From B4-G1 sp964393895 (GTDB lineage: Bacteria; Chloroflexota; Anaerolineae; B4-G1): a stretch of DNA of 21,099 nt. Below are positions 1 to 6,140 of this stretch, one piece after another. Below the pieces are notes generated by a model. That model was not told where the DNA came from. It saw nothing but the letters and a program-made list of their open reading frames with translations, and ran no database searches. A program made the position numbers and the translations under genes. The stretch spans positions 1 to 21,099 of the forward strand of contig CAYMWP010000083.1 in NCBI GenBank assembly GCA_964393895.1, in the 5' to 3' direction. Every line of letters starts with the position of its first letter. Within the stretch, counting starts at the first letter, position 1.

Positions 1-12
1 AGTAACTACCTT

Positions 13-128
13 GACAATGTTAAATTCGCTGCGAGGGGCTCGTAGTGCGCCACGGAGCGCCAGCGGAGTGGCGCAAAGCCGCACTTCACTGCGTTTCGTG
101 CAGCACTACGAGCAAATCTAACATTGTC
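13..128. repeat. Nested palindromic element at left end
   Basis: The outer arms GACAATGTTA (13-22) and TAACATTGTC (119-128) are perfect inverted repeats. A second pair, GCTCGTAGTGC (38-48) and GCACTACGAGC (103-113), is an 11-bp perfect inverted repeat. A third pair, GCGCCAC (47-53) and GTGGCGC (68-74), lies inside. The whole stretch can fold into one long imperfect hairpin and contains no credible gene. It resembles a MITE or REP-like dispersed element, but only one copy is visible here, so mobility is an inference. Confidence 0.6.
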
Positions 129-129
129 G

Positions 130-266
130 TACTACTCAGCCTGGCACGCGCTCAGACCTCCGAGGTCTTGCAAAACCCGTTCAGGCGTGAAATCCCGGCC
201 TTTTTCGACGGTCGCAGTGGGCAGAATGCCTGTCGCAGACCTCGGAGGTCTTGAACCTGAGTAGTA
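130..266. mobile_element. MITE-like element with TA-flanked terminal inverted repeats
   Basis: The element begins TACTACTCAG (130-139) and ends CTGAGTAGTA (257-266), a perfect 10-bp terminal inverted repeat. The outermost TA on each side could be a target-site duplication, as made by IS630/Tc1-mariner-type transposition. Inside, the self-palindromic motif AGACCTCCGAGGTCT (154-168) recurs inverted at 237-251. There is no transposase, so any movement would be non-autonomous. The right edge lies 17 bp before the ATG of the zinc-ribbon gene at 284. A truncated inverted copy sits at 21050-21099. The family assignment is inferred. Confidence 0.6.
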
Positions 267-283
267 ACCGAGGAGATATGAAA

Positions 284-1081
284 ATGGCAGACCAAGAACA
301 GAGCATTGAGGAATGGCTGGCAGAGGAGCGAGCGCGGTTGGACGAGGGGTTCAAATTTGAACCCAAGCCGAGTTCCCAAGTGAGTAAGCCCGCTGCCGAA
401 GAGATCCTCGCCGGGGTGGGATTGGGCGCTGGCGTGGTCGGTGGAGCGGTGGCCCCTCACCCCAACCCGGTTACCTTCGAGGGCGTCGGGGCCGGCGTGA
501 TCGCCAACGCACTGCGCTCAGAGCTCCCGGACGACGACACCCGCGTGCAAGTAAATCGAACCGGCTCCACGACCGTGATTACCATCCTGCAGAGCCAGGC
601 CAGCCGGCCTCATGACTTTTTCCCCGCGCTGACCGTGAACCTGGTCGAGACGCCCGACACTCTGACGGTAACTATGAGCGATCTCGACCAGGATGCCGTG
701 AGAGGCACACTGGGTTCTATCGGACGCACCACTTTGAAGCAAGGGGCGCAGTTGGTCTTTAGGAGGCGCGGCGTCGGCGGCCTGATCCGAACGGCCGGGA
801 ACATGATCGAAGGCGTCGAAGACTTGGTGGAGGATATTCAGGATCTGAACTTGCCCAAACAGGTGTGGGAAGTGATTGACCGCGTGGGCAAGGCTGCTGA
901 AGACGCATATCTGGAGCAGCAGCGCCGGGAGCAAAAACGGCGCTGGGCACAGGAAACCGCCGCGCGAGCTTGGACGCACTGCGAATCGTGTGGCCGCGCC
1001 TACAGGGAGGACGAGGCCCAGCGCGTGGATTGCCCTTCGTGCGGCGCGCCGCGCGGAGACAAACCGGCCTGGTTGGACTAG
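284..1081 (+). CDS. Uncharacterised protein with C-terminal zinc ribbon
   Basis: A 265-residue protein of unknown function. I chose the ATG at 284 because AGGAG at 271-275 lies 8 bases upstream; an ATG at 278 is too close to it. The N-terminus (1-40) is acidic and charged. A glycine/alanine/valine-rich stretch at about 41-76 could be a membrane-interacting or glycine-zipper segment. Residues 85-160 look like a beta-rich domain, and 205-225 are highly charged and helical. The C-terminus carries two CxxC pairs (C233/C236 and C250/C253), a zinc-ribbon arrangement. It stands alone on the + strand, convergent with the SDR gene, and its upstream region is filled by a MITE-like element. The zinc-ribbon call is firm; I recognise no family for the rest. 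Confidence 0.75.
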   Translation: MADQEQSIEEWLAEERARLDEGFKFEPKPSSQVSKPAAEEILAGVGLGAGVVGGAVAPHPNPVTFEGVGAGVIANALRSELPDDDTRVQVNRTGSTTVITILQSQASRPHDFFPALTVNLVETPDTLTVTMSDLDQDAVRGTLGSIGRTTLKQGAQLVFRRRGVGGLIRTAGNMIEGVEDLVEDIQDLNLPKQVWEVIDRVGKAAEDAYLEQQRREQKRRWAQETAARAWTHCESCGRAYREDEAQRVDCPSCGAPRGDKPAWLD

Positions 1082-1139
1082 GGCAGAACAGCGCAGCAAT
1101 CACGTCGCCTCTGAGACATCTTGAGCACACCCAAGTCAT

Positions 1140-1844
1140 CTACACCGGAATCGCCGCGCCCTGCACCGCGCGGGCGGCATCAGAGGCCAGGAACGTGATG
1201 ACGTCGGCGATGGCCTCCGGTTCCACCCAGCGGCTATGGTCCGCCTTGGGCATCGCCTCCCGGTTCTGCGGTGTGTCAATGGTGCCGGGCAGAACACAGT
1301 TGACGTTGATACCATCTTTTTTGAGTTCAGCCGCCATACTCTCGGTCAGGCGCATCACGGCGCTCTTGGACAGGCTGTAGACGGCCATTTTAGCGCCCCC
1401 ACTCAAGGCCGCGCGAGCAGCCACGTTGACAATTCTGCCGTTCCTCTCCCGCAACATGTACGGGATGACTGCCCGACTGGCGGTGAACACGGTGCGAGCG
1501 TTCAGGTCGAGTAGAAAATCCCAGGTCTCGAAAGACGTTTCGTGGACCGGCGTTCCGGCGCGGAAACCACCAACTGTGTTGACCAGCACGTCAACCCGGC
1601 CAAAACGCTCGACTGTCTCTTCCACCATCGCTTCCACCGCACCAGCGTCGGTCATATCAACTGACGTAGCCAAAAAATAGTCAGGCGAATCAACTAGATC
1701 TGGGAACAGACGCTGGAGGCGGTCAGCGGTGCGGTCCACCAGCACCAGTTTTGCCCCGGCAGCCCGAAAAGCCCGCGCGACGGCGCTCCCCAGGTTGCCA
1801 GCCGCGCCGGTCACGATCACCACGCGATCTGACAAGTCAAACAT
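1140..1844 (-). CDS. SDR-family NAD(P)-dependent oxidoreductase
   Basis: A 234-residue classical short-chain dehydrogenase/reductase, a cytosolic Rossmann-fold enzyme. The cofactor motif TGAAGNLG spans residues 12-19, an NNAG-like NTVGG spans 89-93, and the catalytic YSLSK places Tyr156 and Lys160. The aspartate D37 after the second strand suggests NAD preference. The position normally held by the catalytic serine, 13 residues before the tyrosine, is alanine (A143 in VNVAARAAL). The chain stops at GAAIPV, slightly earlier than many relatives. Start: ATG 1844, preceded by AGGGGG; a GTG at 1850 is the alternative. The start overlaps the last codons of the CBM48 gene, so the two are probably co-translated. 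The substrate is unknown. Confidence 0.9.
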   Translation of the reverse strand: MFDLSDRVVIVTGAAGNLGSAVARAFRAAGAKLVLVDRTADRLQRLFPDLVDSPDYFLATSVDMTDAGAVEAMVEETVERFGRVDVLVNTVGGFRAGTPVHETSFETWDFLLDLNARTVFTASRAVIPYMLRERNGRIVNVAARAALSGGAKMAVYSLSKSAVMRLTESMAAELKKDGINVNCVLPGTIDTPQNREAMPKADHSRWVEPEAIADVITFLASDAARAVQGAAIPV

Positions 1845-2169
1845 TTTCACCCCCTGTTGCCACTACGACGCAGTTATCCTCGCCGAGACCGGTGGGAACG
1901 TAATCGTCGGCGTGCCAATCGTTGCACCAGTGCTCGCCGTTGATCAGGTAGCGGAACTGGTATTCCCGCCCCGGCTCGAGTTCGAGCGTGACGCGAAAGG
2001 CGCCGTCTCTCTTGCGAAGGTTCATCGGTGTGGCAGTATGGTCCCAGTCATTGAATTCACCTACCAGATGGACGCTTTCGACCTGGATGCCTTCCGGCAG
2101 TTCAGACTTGAGCAACTCGAAGGTGACTTTCACCACCTGGCGTGACTTGACGTATCGTTTCTTGAGCAT
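1837..2169 (-). CDS. Isoamylase early-set / CBM48 glycogen-binding-like protein
   Basis: A 110-residue stand-alone protein built almost entirely of one early-set (E-set) carbohydrate-binding domain, as found at the N-terminus of glycogen branching enzyme and in AMPK beta. The diagnostic features are VHLVGEFNDWD (residues 33-43), the middle strands GAFRVTLELEPG, and YQFRYLINGEHWCND (70-84). No catalytic domain is attached, so it is likely a glycogen- or oligosaccharide-binding adaptor. The ATG at 2169 has a strong AGGAGG upstream. The 3' end overlaps the SDR start by 8 bases. CTTGT/ACAAG (2181-2195) forms a small hairpin just before the ribosome binding site. Confidence 0.88.
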   Translation of the reverse strand: MLKKRYVKSRQVVKVTFELLKSELPEGIQVESVHLVGEFNDWDHTATPMNLRKRDGAFRVTLELEPGREYQFRYLINGEHWCNDWHADDYVPTGLGEDNCVVVATGGENV

Positions 2170-2363
2170 GTTGACCTCCTCTTGTCAGATACAAGTTTTA
2201 TCCGCTCCTGTCCTTTTGACGCTCTCGGTGGGCAGTTTATTACCCACTCTAGTTTCGGGATGGTTCACAATTGTGTTGACACTTTCTCGTGCGGCCCGCT
2301 ACAGAGCAGCGCCCGATAAAATCGGGCTTGCCATTTTCATGACTCGACTGTATTGTATCGCAT

Positions 2364-2392
2364 TTTGCTTCTCTATTCAAATCAGCTATAAT
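2364..2392 (+). promoter_or_regulatory. Candidate sigma-70-type promoter for the sigma factor gene
   Basis: A perfect TATAAT at 2387-2392 is preceded by TTTGCT at 2364-2369 with a 17-base spacer (or TTGCTT with 16). The -35 match is weak. It would give a leader of about 90 bases that contains the repeat hairpin at 2416-2480. Confidence 0.45.
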
Positions 2393-2415
2393 AAGTCCTA
2401 ACCTGGATAAACCAG

Positions 2416-2480
2416 AACCACAAAGGACACCAAGTACGCGAAGAGACCTCCTTTTTGCTCTTTGTGTTCTTTGTGGTAAA
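2416..2480. repeat. CCACAAAGGACAC-type palindromic repeat, copy 1
   Basis: The left arm reads AACCACAAAGGACACCAAG and the right arm CTTTGTGTTCTTTGTGGT, an imperfect inverted repeat with a 15-20 base centre. Related copies lie at 8917-9030 and 17781-17843. This copy ends 8 bases before the sigma-factor start codon, so it occupies the place of the ribosome binding site. Confidence 0.7.
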
Positions 2481-2488
2481 GAAACTCT

Positions 2489-3109
2489 ATGACTAAACGC
2501 ACGAACCAGGAATGGCTAGACGAGTTACGAGCCCCTGGGAGAGAGGATACCCTGGCCGACCTGCGCTCCCTCGTGGTGCGCGGTCTGCGCTACGCCCTTG
2601 CCGGTCGGGCCAGCGTAACCGAGCAAGACCTGGATGATTTTGCCCAGGACGCACTGCTGAAAATTCTGGCCGGTCTGGATTCCTTCCGAGGTAAAAGTCG
2701 CTTTACCACCTGGGCTAACAGAATCGCGATCAACGTGGCCTTCACCGAGCTACGCCGTCGCAAATGGAAGGACATCTCGCTGCAAGATTTGGTCGCCCAG
2801 CACGACGATAGGAGTGGATTTACGCCAGTTGTGCTGACTGACTCGGCTCCTACTCCCGAACAGCAAGCAATCCAGCAAATGATGTTGGAAAAGGTGCAGC
2901 AGATCATCAACGACGAGTTGACAGAGAGACAACGTACTGCGATGATGGCGGTGATGGGCGGGATGCCCCTGAAAGAAGTGGCCCGCCGGATGGGAAGCAA
3001 CAGCAACGCCCTTTACAAGCTCCTGCACGATGCCCGTCTTCGCCTCAAGAAGAGGATGATGGCACAGGGGCTATCTCCTCAGAAGGTACTAACCGCTTTT
3101 GAGACATAG
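2489..3109 (+). CDS. ECF-like RNA polymerase sigma-70 family factor
   Basis: A 206-residue alternative sigma factor that would direct RNA polymerase to a specific promoter set. Region 2 spans about residues 21-95 (DDFAQDALLKIL, FRGKSRFTTWANRIAINVA); region 4 spans about 133-190 and ends in a helix-turn-helix (LTERQRTAMMAVMGGMPLKE, then ALYKLLHDARLRLKKRM). There is no region 1.1 or 3, as in ECF factors. The linker between the domains is rather long. The ATG at 2489 has no good Shine-Dalgarno sequence, since the preceding bases belong to a palindromic repeat. The next gene, 58 bases on, encodes a zinc-binding anti-sigma-like protein, a standard partner arrangement. Its regulon cannot be seen from here. 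Confidence 0.92.
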   Translation: MTKRTNQEWLDELRAPGREDTLADLRSLVVRGLRYALAGRASVTEQDLDDFAQDALLKILAGLDSFRGKSRFTTWANRIAINVAFTELRRRKWKDISLQDLVAQHDDRSGFTPVVLTDSAPTPEQQAIQQMMLEKVQQIINDELTERQRTAMMAVMGGMPLKEVARRMGSNSNALYKLLHDARLRLKKRMMAQGLSPQKVLTAFET

Positions 3110-3167
3110 CCAGGGGTAAGCCACGGGTGACTCAGCGCGTCTAAAGTCGTAGAGTTAAGGTAAGACT

Positions 3168-3404
3168 ATGATGAAACTCGAGCCCGCTATGCTGAAGCAA
3201 ATGGTGCGTGCAGTGGCCTCTACCCGTCTCGACGAGATAGACTGCAACGAATGTTTAGAAGAGTTGGATCGCTTCGTCGAGATCGAGTTAGCGGGGAAAA
3301 ACGCTGCCGAAGCGATGCCTCTGGTGCACGATCATCTGACACGCTGCCGGGACTGCCGGGAGGAGTTTGAGGCTCTTCTCACCGTACTTCGGATCCTCGG
3401 TTGA
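3168..3404 (+). CDS. Small zinc anti-sigma factor-like protein (ZAS motif)
   Basis: A 78-residue protein with Hx3Cx2C at H56-C60-C63 and an upstream Cys pair C26/C29; C29 is 26 residues before the histidine, matching the spacing of zinc anti-sigma (RsrA/ChrR-like, zf-HC2) domains. There is no transmembrane helix, so it is cytosolic and complete as a bare domain. It follows the sigma factor on the same strand. By family precedent it would hold the sigma factor and release it on thiol oxidation or metal change. That pairing is inferred from position and motif. The start may be either of two adjacent ATG codons (3168 or 3171). Confidence 0.82.
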   Translation: MMKLEPAMLKQMVRAVASTRLDEIDCNECLEELDRFVEIELAGKNAAEAMPLVHDHLTRCRDCREEFEALLTVLRILG

Positions 3405-3445
3405 ACTGCCGGGAACTTGCCCCCCCTAACAGGAATTTTCGTATT

Positions 3446-4198
3446 CTACGCCAGTTTCCTCGCCGCCAGGGCCGCGCCTATAATGCCAGCCTCGTTCCGC
3501 AATTGAGCGGGCACAACTGGGGTCCGTGTGTCCAGCAGGTGCAGGAACTTGCGGTGCTTTTTGCTGGCGCCGCCGCCCAGAACGAACAGGTGGGGGGAGA
3601 AAAGCGCTTCCAGCAACTCTAGGTATTCGTTGACCCGCGCCGCCCACTCCTCCCAATCCAGTCCTTCCTCCTTGCGAGATCGGTCGGAAGCGTAATGCTC
3701 GGCCTCCACGCATTCGCGCGAGCGGTTCCTCATCTTTATGTGGCCGAGTTCGGTGTTTGGCATCAGCGACCCATTGACAAAGACGGCACTGCCGATACCG
3801 GTGCCAAAGGTGAGCACAAAAACTACACCTTTACAGTCCTGGCCGGCGCCGAATCTCATCTCGGCAATGCCGGCAGCGTCGGCGTCGTTGATCAAAAGCA
3901 CCGGGCAGCCGGCGCTTTTCTTGAGCAACTTGTTCCCCTTGACACCAACCCAGGACTTGTCCACGTTGGCGGCGGTGTGGACGACGCCCTTCTCAATCAC
4001 TGCTGGAAACGTACAGCCGACGGGTCCCTTCCAGGCAAAGTGTTCGACAATCTCTGCCACCACGTCACCTACGGCAGCCGGCGTAGAAGGCTGGGGAGTG
4101 ACAATACGGTGGCGCTTCGCCGCCAACACCCCCTTCCCGACGTCCACCGGCGCTCCCTTGATGCCAGAGCCCCCGATGTCAATTCCCAAAATCTCCAT
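3446..4198 (-). CDS. ppgK: Polyphosphate glucokinase (ROK-related)
   Basis: A 250-residue cytosolic sugar kinase that phosphorylates glucose using polyphosphate (often ATP too). The phosphate-binding motif DIGGSGIKG is at residues 7-15, the catalytic aspartate is D105 in NDADAAG, and the second phosphate loop TFGTGIGSA is at 130-138. ELGHI is at 150-154, and a C-terminal GGGASKKHRKFL loop is typical of PPGK. The length matches the family. The ATG at 4198 has GAGGAGAGG upstream. It is the last gene of a long minus-strand run, separated from the preceding gene by a 9-bp perfect hairpin (4238-4269), so its expression may be partly uncoupled. Strict polyphosphate preference cannot be read from sequence alone. 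Confidence 0.9.
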   Translation of the reverse strand: MEILGIDIGGSGIKGAPVDVGKGVLAAKRHRIVTPQPSTPAAVGDVVAEIVEHFAWKGPVGCTFPAVIEKGVVHTAANVDKSWVGVKGNKLLKKSAGCPVLLINDADAAGIAEMRFGAGQDCKGVVFVLTFGTGIGSAVFVNGSLMPNTELGHIKMRNRSRECVEAEHYASDRSRKEEGLDWEEWAARVNEYLELLEALFSPHLFVLGGGASKKHRKFLHLLDTRTPVVPAQLRNEAGIIGAALAARKLA

Positions 4199-4237
4199 AG
4201 CCGCCTCTCCTCTACGGTCTCATCCTCACTATTTCAT

Positions 4238-4269
4238 AGCCAGCCGTAACCCCTTGCCTGCGGCTGGCT
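4238..4269. repeat. Intercistronic hairpin
   Basis: AGCCAGCCG (4238-4246) and CGGCTGGCT (4261-4269) form a perfect 9-bp stem with a 14-base loop. It lies between the transporter/micro-ORF and the glucokinase gene, both on the minus strand. There is no T-run after it, so it looks more like a processing or stabilising hairpin than a strong terminator. Confidence 0.5.
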
Positions 4270-4291
4270 CTCGGTCACAACGCCAGGCCCG

Positions 4292-4408
4292 CTACAACTG
4301 GATCAGTTTGAGCGCCAGGTCAACTGTCTTTTCCGGCTTGACTTTGAGTTTGAATTCCACCAACCGGCCCTCCTCGTCAACCCCAAACTGCTCATAGCTC
4401 AGCTCCAA
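4292..4408 (-). CDS. Possible 38-residue micro-ORF overlapping the transporter end
   Basis: Starting from a TTG at 4408, this frame overlaps the last five codons and stop of the transporter gene in the +1 frame. It encodes a 38-residue acidic/lysine-rich peptide: LELSYEQFGVDEEGRL, then VEFKLKVKPEKT, ending VDLALKLIQL. The composition looks protein-like (amphipathic, no rare residues) and the overlap would suit translational coupling. There is no clear ribosome binding site and no ATG or GTG start. It could equally be a chance open frame or a decayed tail. I recognise no homologue. Confidence 0.3.
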   Translation of the reverse strand: MELSYEQFGVDEEGRLVEFKLKVKPEKTVDLALKLIQL

Positions 4409-5570
4409 CGATCTGCTCCAACGCCTCTGCCAGAGTTGCCGTCTCGACCAGTTCTATCTCTACTCCAGCGTCGCCAAAGACGTAAGCCGGCCCTTTCCCA
4501 CGCAGATTCTCCTGTAACAACACCACGTCCACTTTTTGATCCACCAACCACTCGGCCACCCGTATCCCCTTCGCCTTCTCTTGCTCCAGGTGGGGGTTGG
4601 CGAGCGTCTGCTGACTCTCGACCACGCCATCGGCCAGGCGCACTTTGAGCAGGGCAAAGTAAGGGGCCTCGCCAAAGTGCCGGCTGACGCCGCCGCCGGG
4701 GTCGGTCAAGGGAACAGCGTAGAGCAGATGGGTGCGCTCCATCGGCTCGGCGTGGATCAGCACCCGTTCCACGTGGGGCACGGCCTGGCGGATCTGCGTC
4801 TCGACGCGATGAACGGCCGCGTTCGCCTTTTCCAGGTCACGGACGCGCAGAGTGGCCTCCGCCTCGACGAAGCGGAAGCGACCGGCATTGCGCCCGGTGA
4901 CCCATTTCAGCTCGGCCACTGCCGGCTCGGCGACGATGATCTCACGAATCTGCAAGAGCGTGTCAGGATCCAGCGAGGCATCTAACAACACACGCATCCC
5001 ATCGGCCAACAAATCCCATCCCGTCTTGACGACGGCGACGACGATGATCAAGGCCGCGATGCGATCCAGCGGAAAATCGAACCACTGCGCCACGAGCGCG
5101 GCAAAGACGACGCCAGTGGTGAAAACGTGAGCCCGGTACTCTTTCGCATCGGCGATGAGGGCCGGGGAATTAGCTGCCTGCCCGGCGCGCAACTCGAAAT
5201 AGCTAAAGACGAGAGGTATCACCGTCGCCACGACCACACCGACCAGCATCCAGGGGTCCACCGTGGCCTCCCGCGCCGGCGTGAACAGGGCGTCCCGCGC
5301 GATCTCGTAGGCGGTGACAAAGATCATCCCAGCCAACCCGACGGCGACCATGTTCTCCAGCTTGTACATGCCGTAGGGAAAGTCCTTCGACTTGCGCGTG
5401 GAGAGCTTTAGCCCGATCAATACCCCCACCGCCGTCAATAGGTCAACCAGGTTGTGAACCATCTCTGCTTCCACAGCCAGGCTGCCGGAAGCGAAGGCGA
5501 TGCCAGCGTTGATCGCCGCCAGAACGACGTTGACCCCAATAGAGTACCAACCCCAACGCTCTATATTCAC
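4392..5570 (-). CDS. Cation diffusion facilitator fused to a NifX-like domain
   Basis: A 392-residue inner-membrane metal exporter with a soluble C-terminal extension. Residues 1-195 hold about six transmembrane helices of the CDF fold (for example 8-29, 72-90, 106-125, 150-185). The usual DxxxD/HxxxD metal site is replaced by H39xxxD43 and E144xxxH148. Residues 200-275 are the CDF cytoplasmic domain. From about 282 to the end there is a NifX/NifB-type dinitrogenase cofactor-binding domain (VPLTDPGGGVSRHFGEAPYF, then a glycine-rich turn GKGPAYVFGDAGVEIELVE). The start is GTG at 5570, with AGGAG 7 bases upstream. It follows DsrE in the redox run. The altered site suggests a metal other than zinc, perhaps iron or manganese (inference). 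Confidence 0.9.
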   Translation of the reverse strand: MNIERWGWYSIGVNVVLAAINAGIAFASGSLAVEAEMVHNLVDLLTAVGVLIGLKLSTRKSKDFPYGMYKLENMVAVGLAGMIFVTAYEIARDALFTPAREATVDPWMLVGVVVATVIPLVFSYFELRAGQAANSPALIADAKEYRAHVFTTGVVFAALVAQWFDFPLDRIAALIIVVAVVKTGWDLLADGMRVLLDASLDPDTLLQIREIIVAEPAVAELKWVTGRNAGRFRFVEAEATLRVRDLEKANAAVHRVETQIRQAVPHVERVLIHAEPMERTHLLYAVPLTDPGGGVSRHFGEAPYFALLKVRLADGVVESQQTLANPHLEQEKAKGIRVAEWLVDQKVDVVLLQENLRGKGPAYVFGDAGVEIELVETATLAEALEQIVGAEL

Positions 5571-5613
5571 TGCGCTCTCCTTTCGCCAGAACGAACCCTT
5601 TCAGACAGACAGC

Positions 5614-5630
5614 GGGTGAAAAATCCACCC
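5614..5630. repeat. Small hairpin before the transporter gene
   Basis: GGGTG (5614-5618) and CACCC (5626-5630) pair around AAAAATC in the 127-base gap between DsrE and the transporter. On the minus strand the loop is T-rich. It might weakly attenuate read-through; nothing else is seen in the gap. Confidence 0.25.
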
Positions 5631-5697
5631 TACGGTTGCATCACCGTCGGGTAAAGACCTGCCAGCGAAAAAGTGTCCGGTAGCGAATGACCGAGTT

Positions 5698-6054
5698 CTA
5701 AAGGATCACGATGCGGCAACCGGCCTCCATATAAGGCGCCAGGCTGATGTGCCCGGAGGCGTCGTACAACAGGCGCAAGCCTTCCTCGGCTGCTGCTTCC
5801 AGCGCCTGGGCCTGGATGGCACAGGCCTTGCAGACGCCATCAATCAGGCTCGCTTCCTTGACCCTGCGATAGAGAGCGTGTCGGCCGTGCTCTGGATCGG
5901 GCAGTTCCAACAACCAGCGCGGCGACTCGCCCTCCAAGATGATCCTGGCGTCTCCGCCCCGATTGACGATGTCCAGCGCCCAGATAAAGGTGTGAATCAT
6001 CCGGCAGGCCATCTCCGGCCCGGCCATGAGAACGAGAGCGAGCTTTTCATCCAT
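5698..6054 (-). CDS. DsrE/DsrF-like small sulfur-relay-type protein
   Basis: A 118-residue cytosolic protein with the alpha/beta fold pattern of the DsrE/DsrF/YchN family. A first strand LALVLMAG (5-12) is followed by a helix, then DARIILEGESPRWLL, and it ends in CRIVIL. Two cysteines lie in VCKACA (C75, C78), near the region that carries the active cysteine in sulfur-transfer DsrE proteins. I chose the ATG at 6054 because GGAGATCACCA precedes it; longer versions read into low-complexity arginine-rich sequence. It lies 86 bases after the SagB gene in the same direction. The sulfur-carrier role is inferred from the family; many members of this kind remain uncharacterised. Confidence 0.8.
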   Translation of the reverse strand: MDEKLALVLMAGPEMACRMIHTFIWALDIVNRGGDARIILEGESPRWLLELPDPEHGRHALYRRVKEASLIDGVCKACAIQAQALEAAAEEGLRLLYDASGHISLAPYMEAGCRIVIL

Positions 6055-6140
6055 TGGTGATCTCCTTGTTCCAATTATCCAGCCCTTGCGCCATCGGGCA
6101 GGGGGGAAGCGATTATCCCGGGTCTGGATTCTCGCCAATT

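Larger units (their letters stand above)
2170..2488. other. Divergent intergenic region
   Basis: This 319-base gap separates the CBM48 gene (-) from the sigma-factor gene (+). It holds a palindrome CACAATTGTG at 2266-2275, a 7-bp perfect hairpin GCCCGAT-AAA-ATCGGGC at 2311-2327, a promoter-like sequence with TATAAT at 2387-2392, and a palindromic repeat at 2416-2480. No gene is evident. Confidence 0.7.

Noticed and set aside
1..283. CRISPR or tandem-repeat array at the left end
   Set aside because: The repeats are inverted palindromes, not evenly spaced direct repeats with spacers.
759..1139. Minus-strand frame continuing past the SDR stop
   Set aside because: Reading through the TAG does not give an SDR-like C-terminus, and the sequence is antisense to the zinc-ribbon gene, so I treat the stop as genuine.
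5127..5411. Plus-strand frames across the transporter gene
   Set aside because: These are antisense frames of GC-rich DNA; the minus-strand CDF protein is unambiguous.
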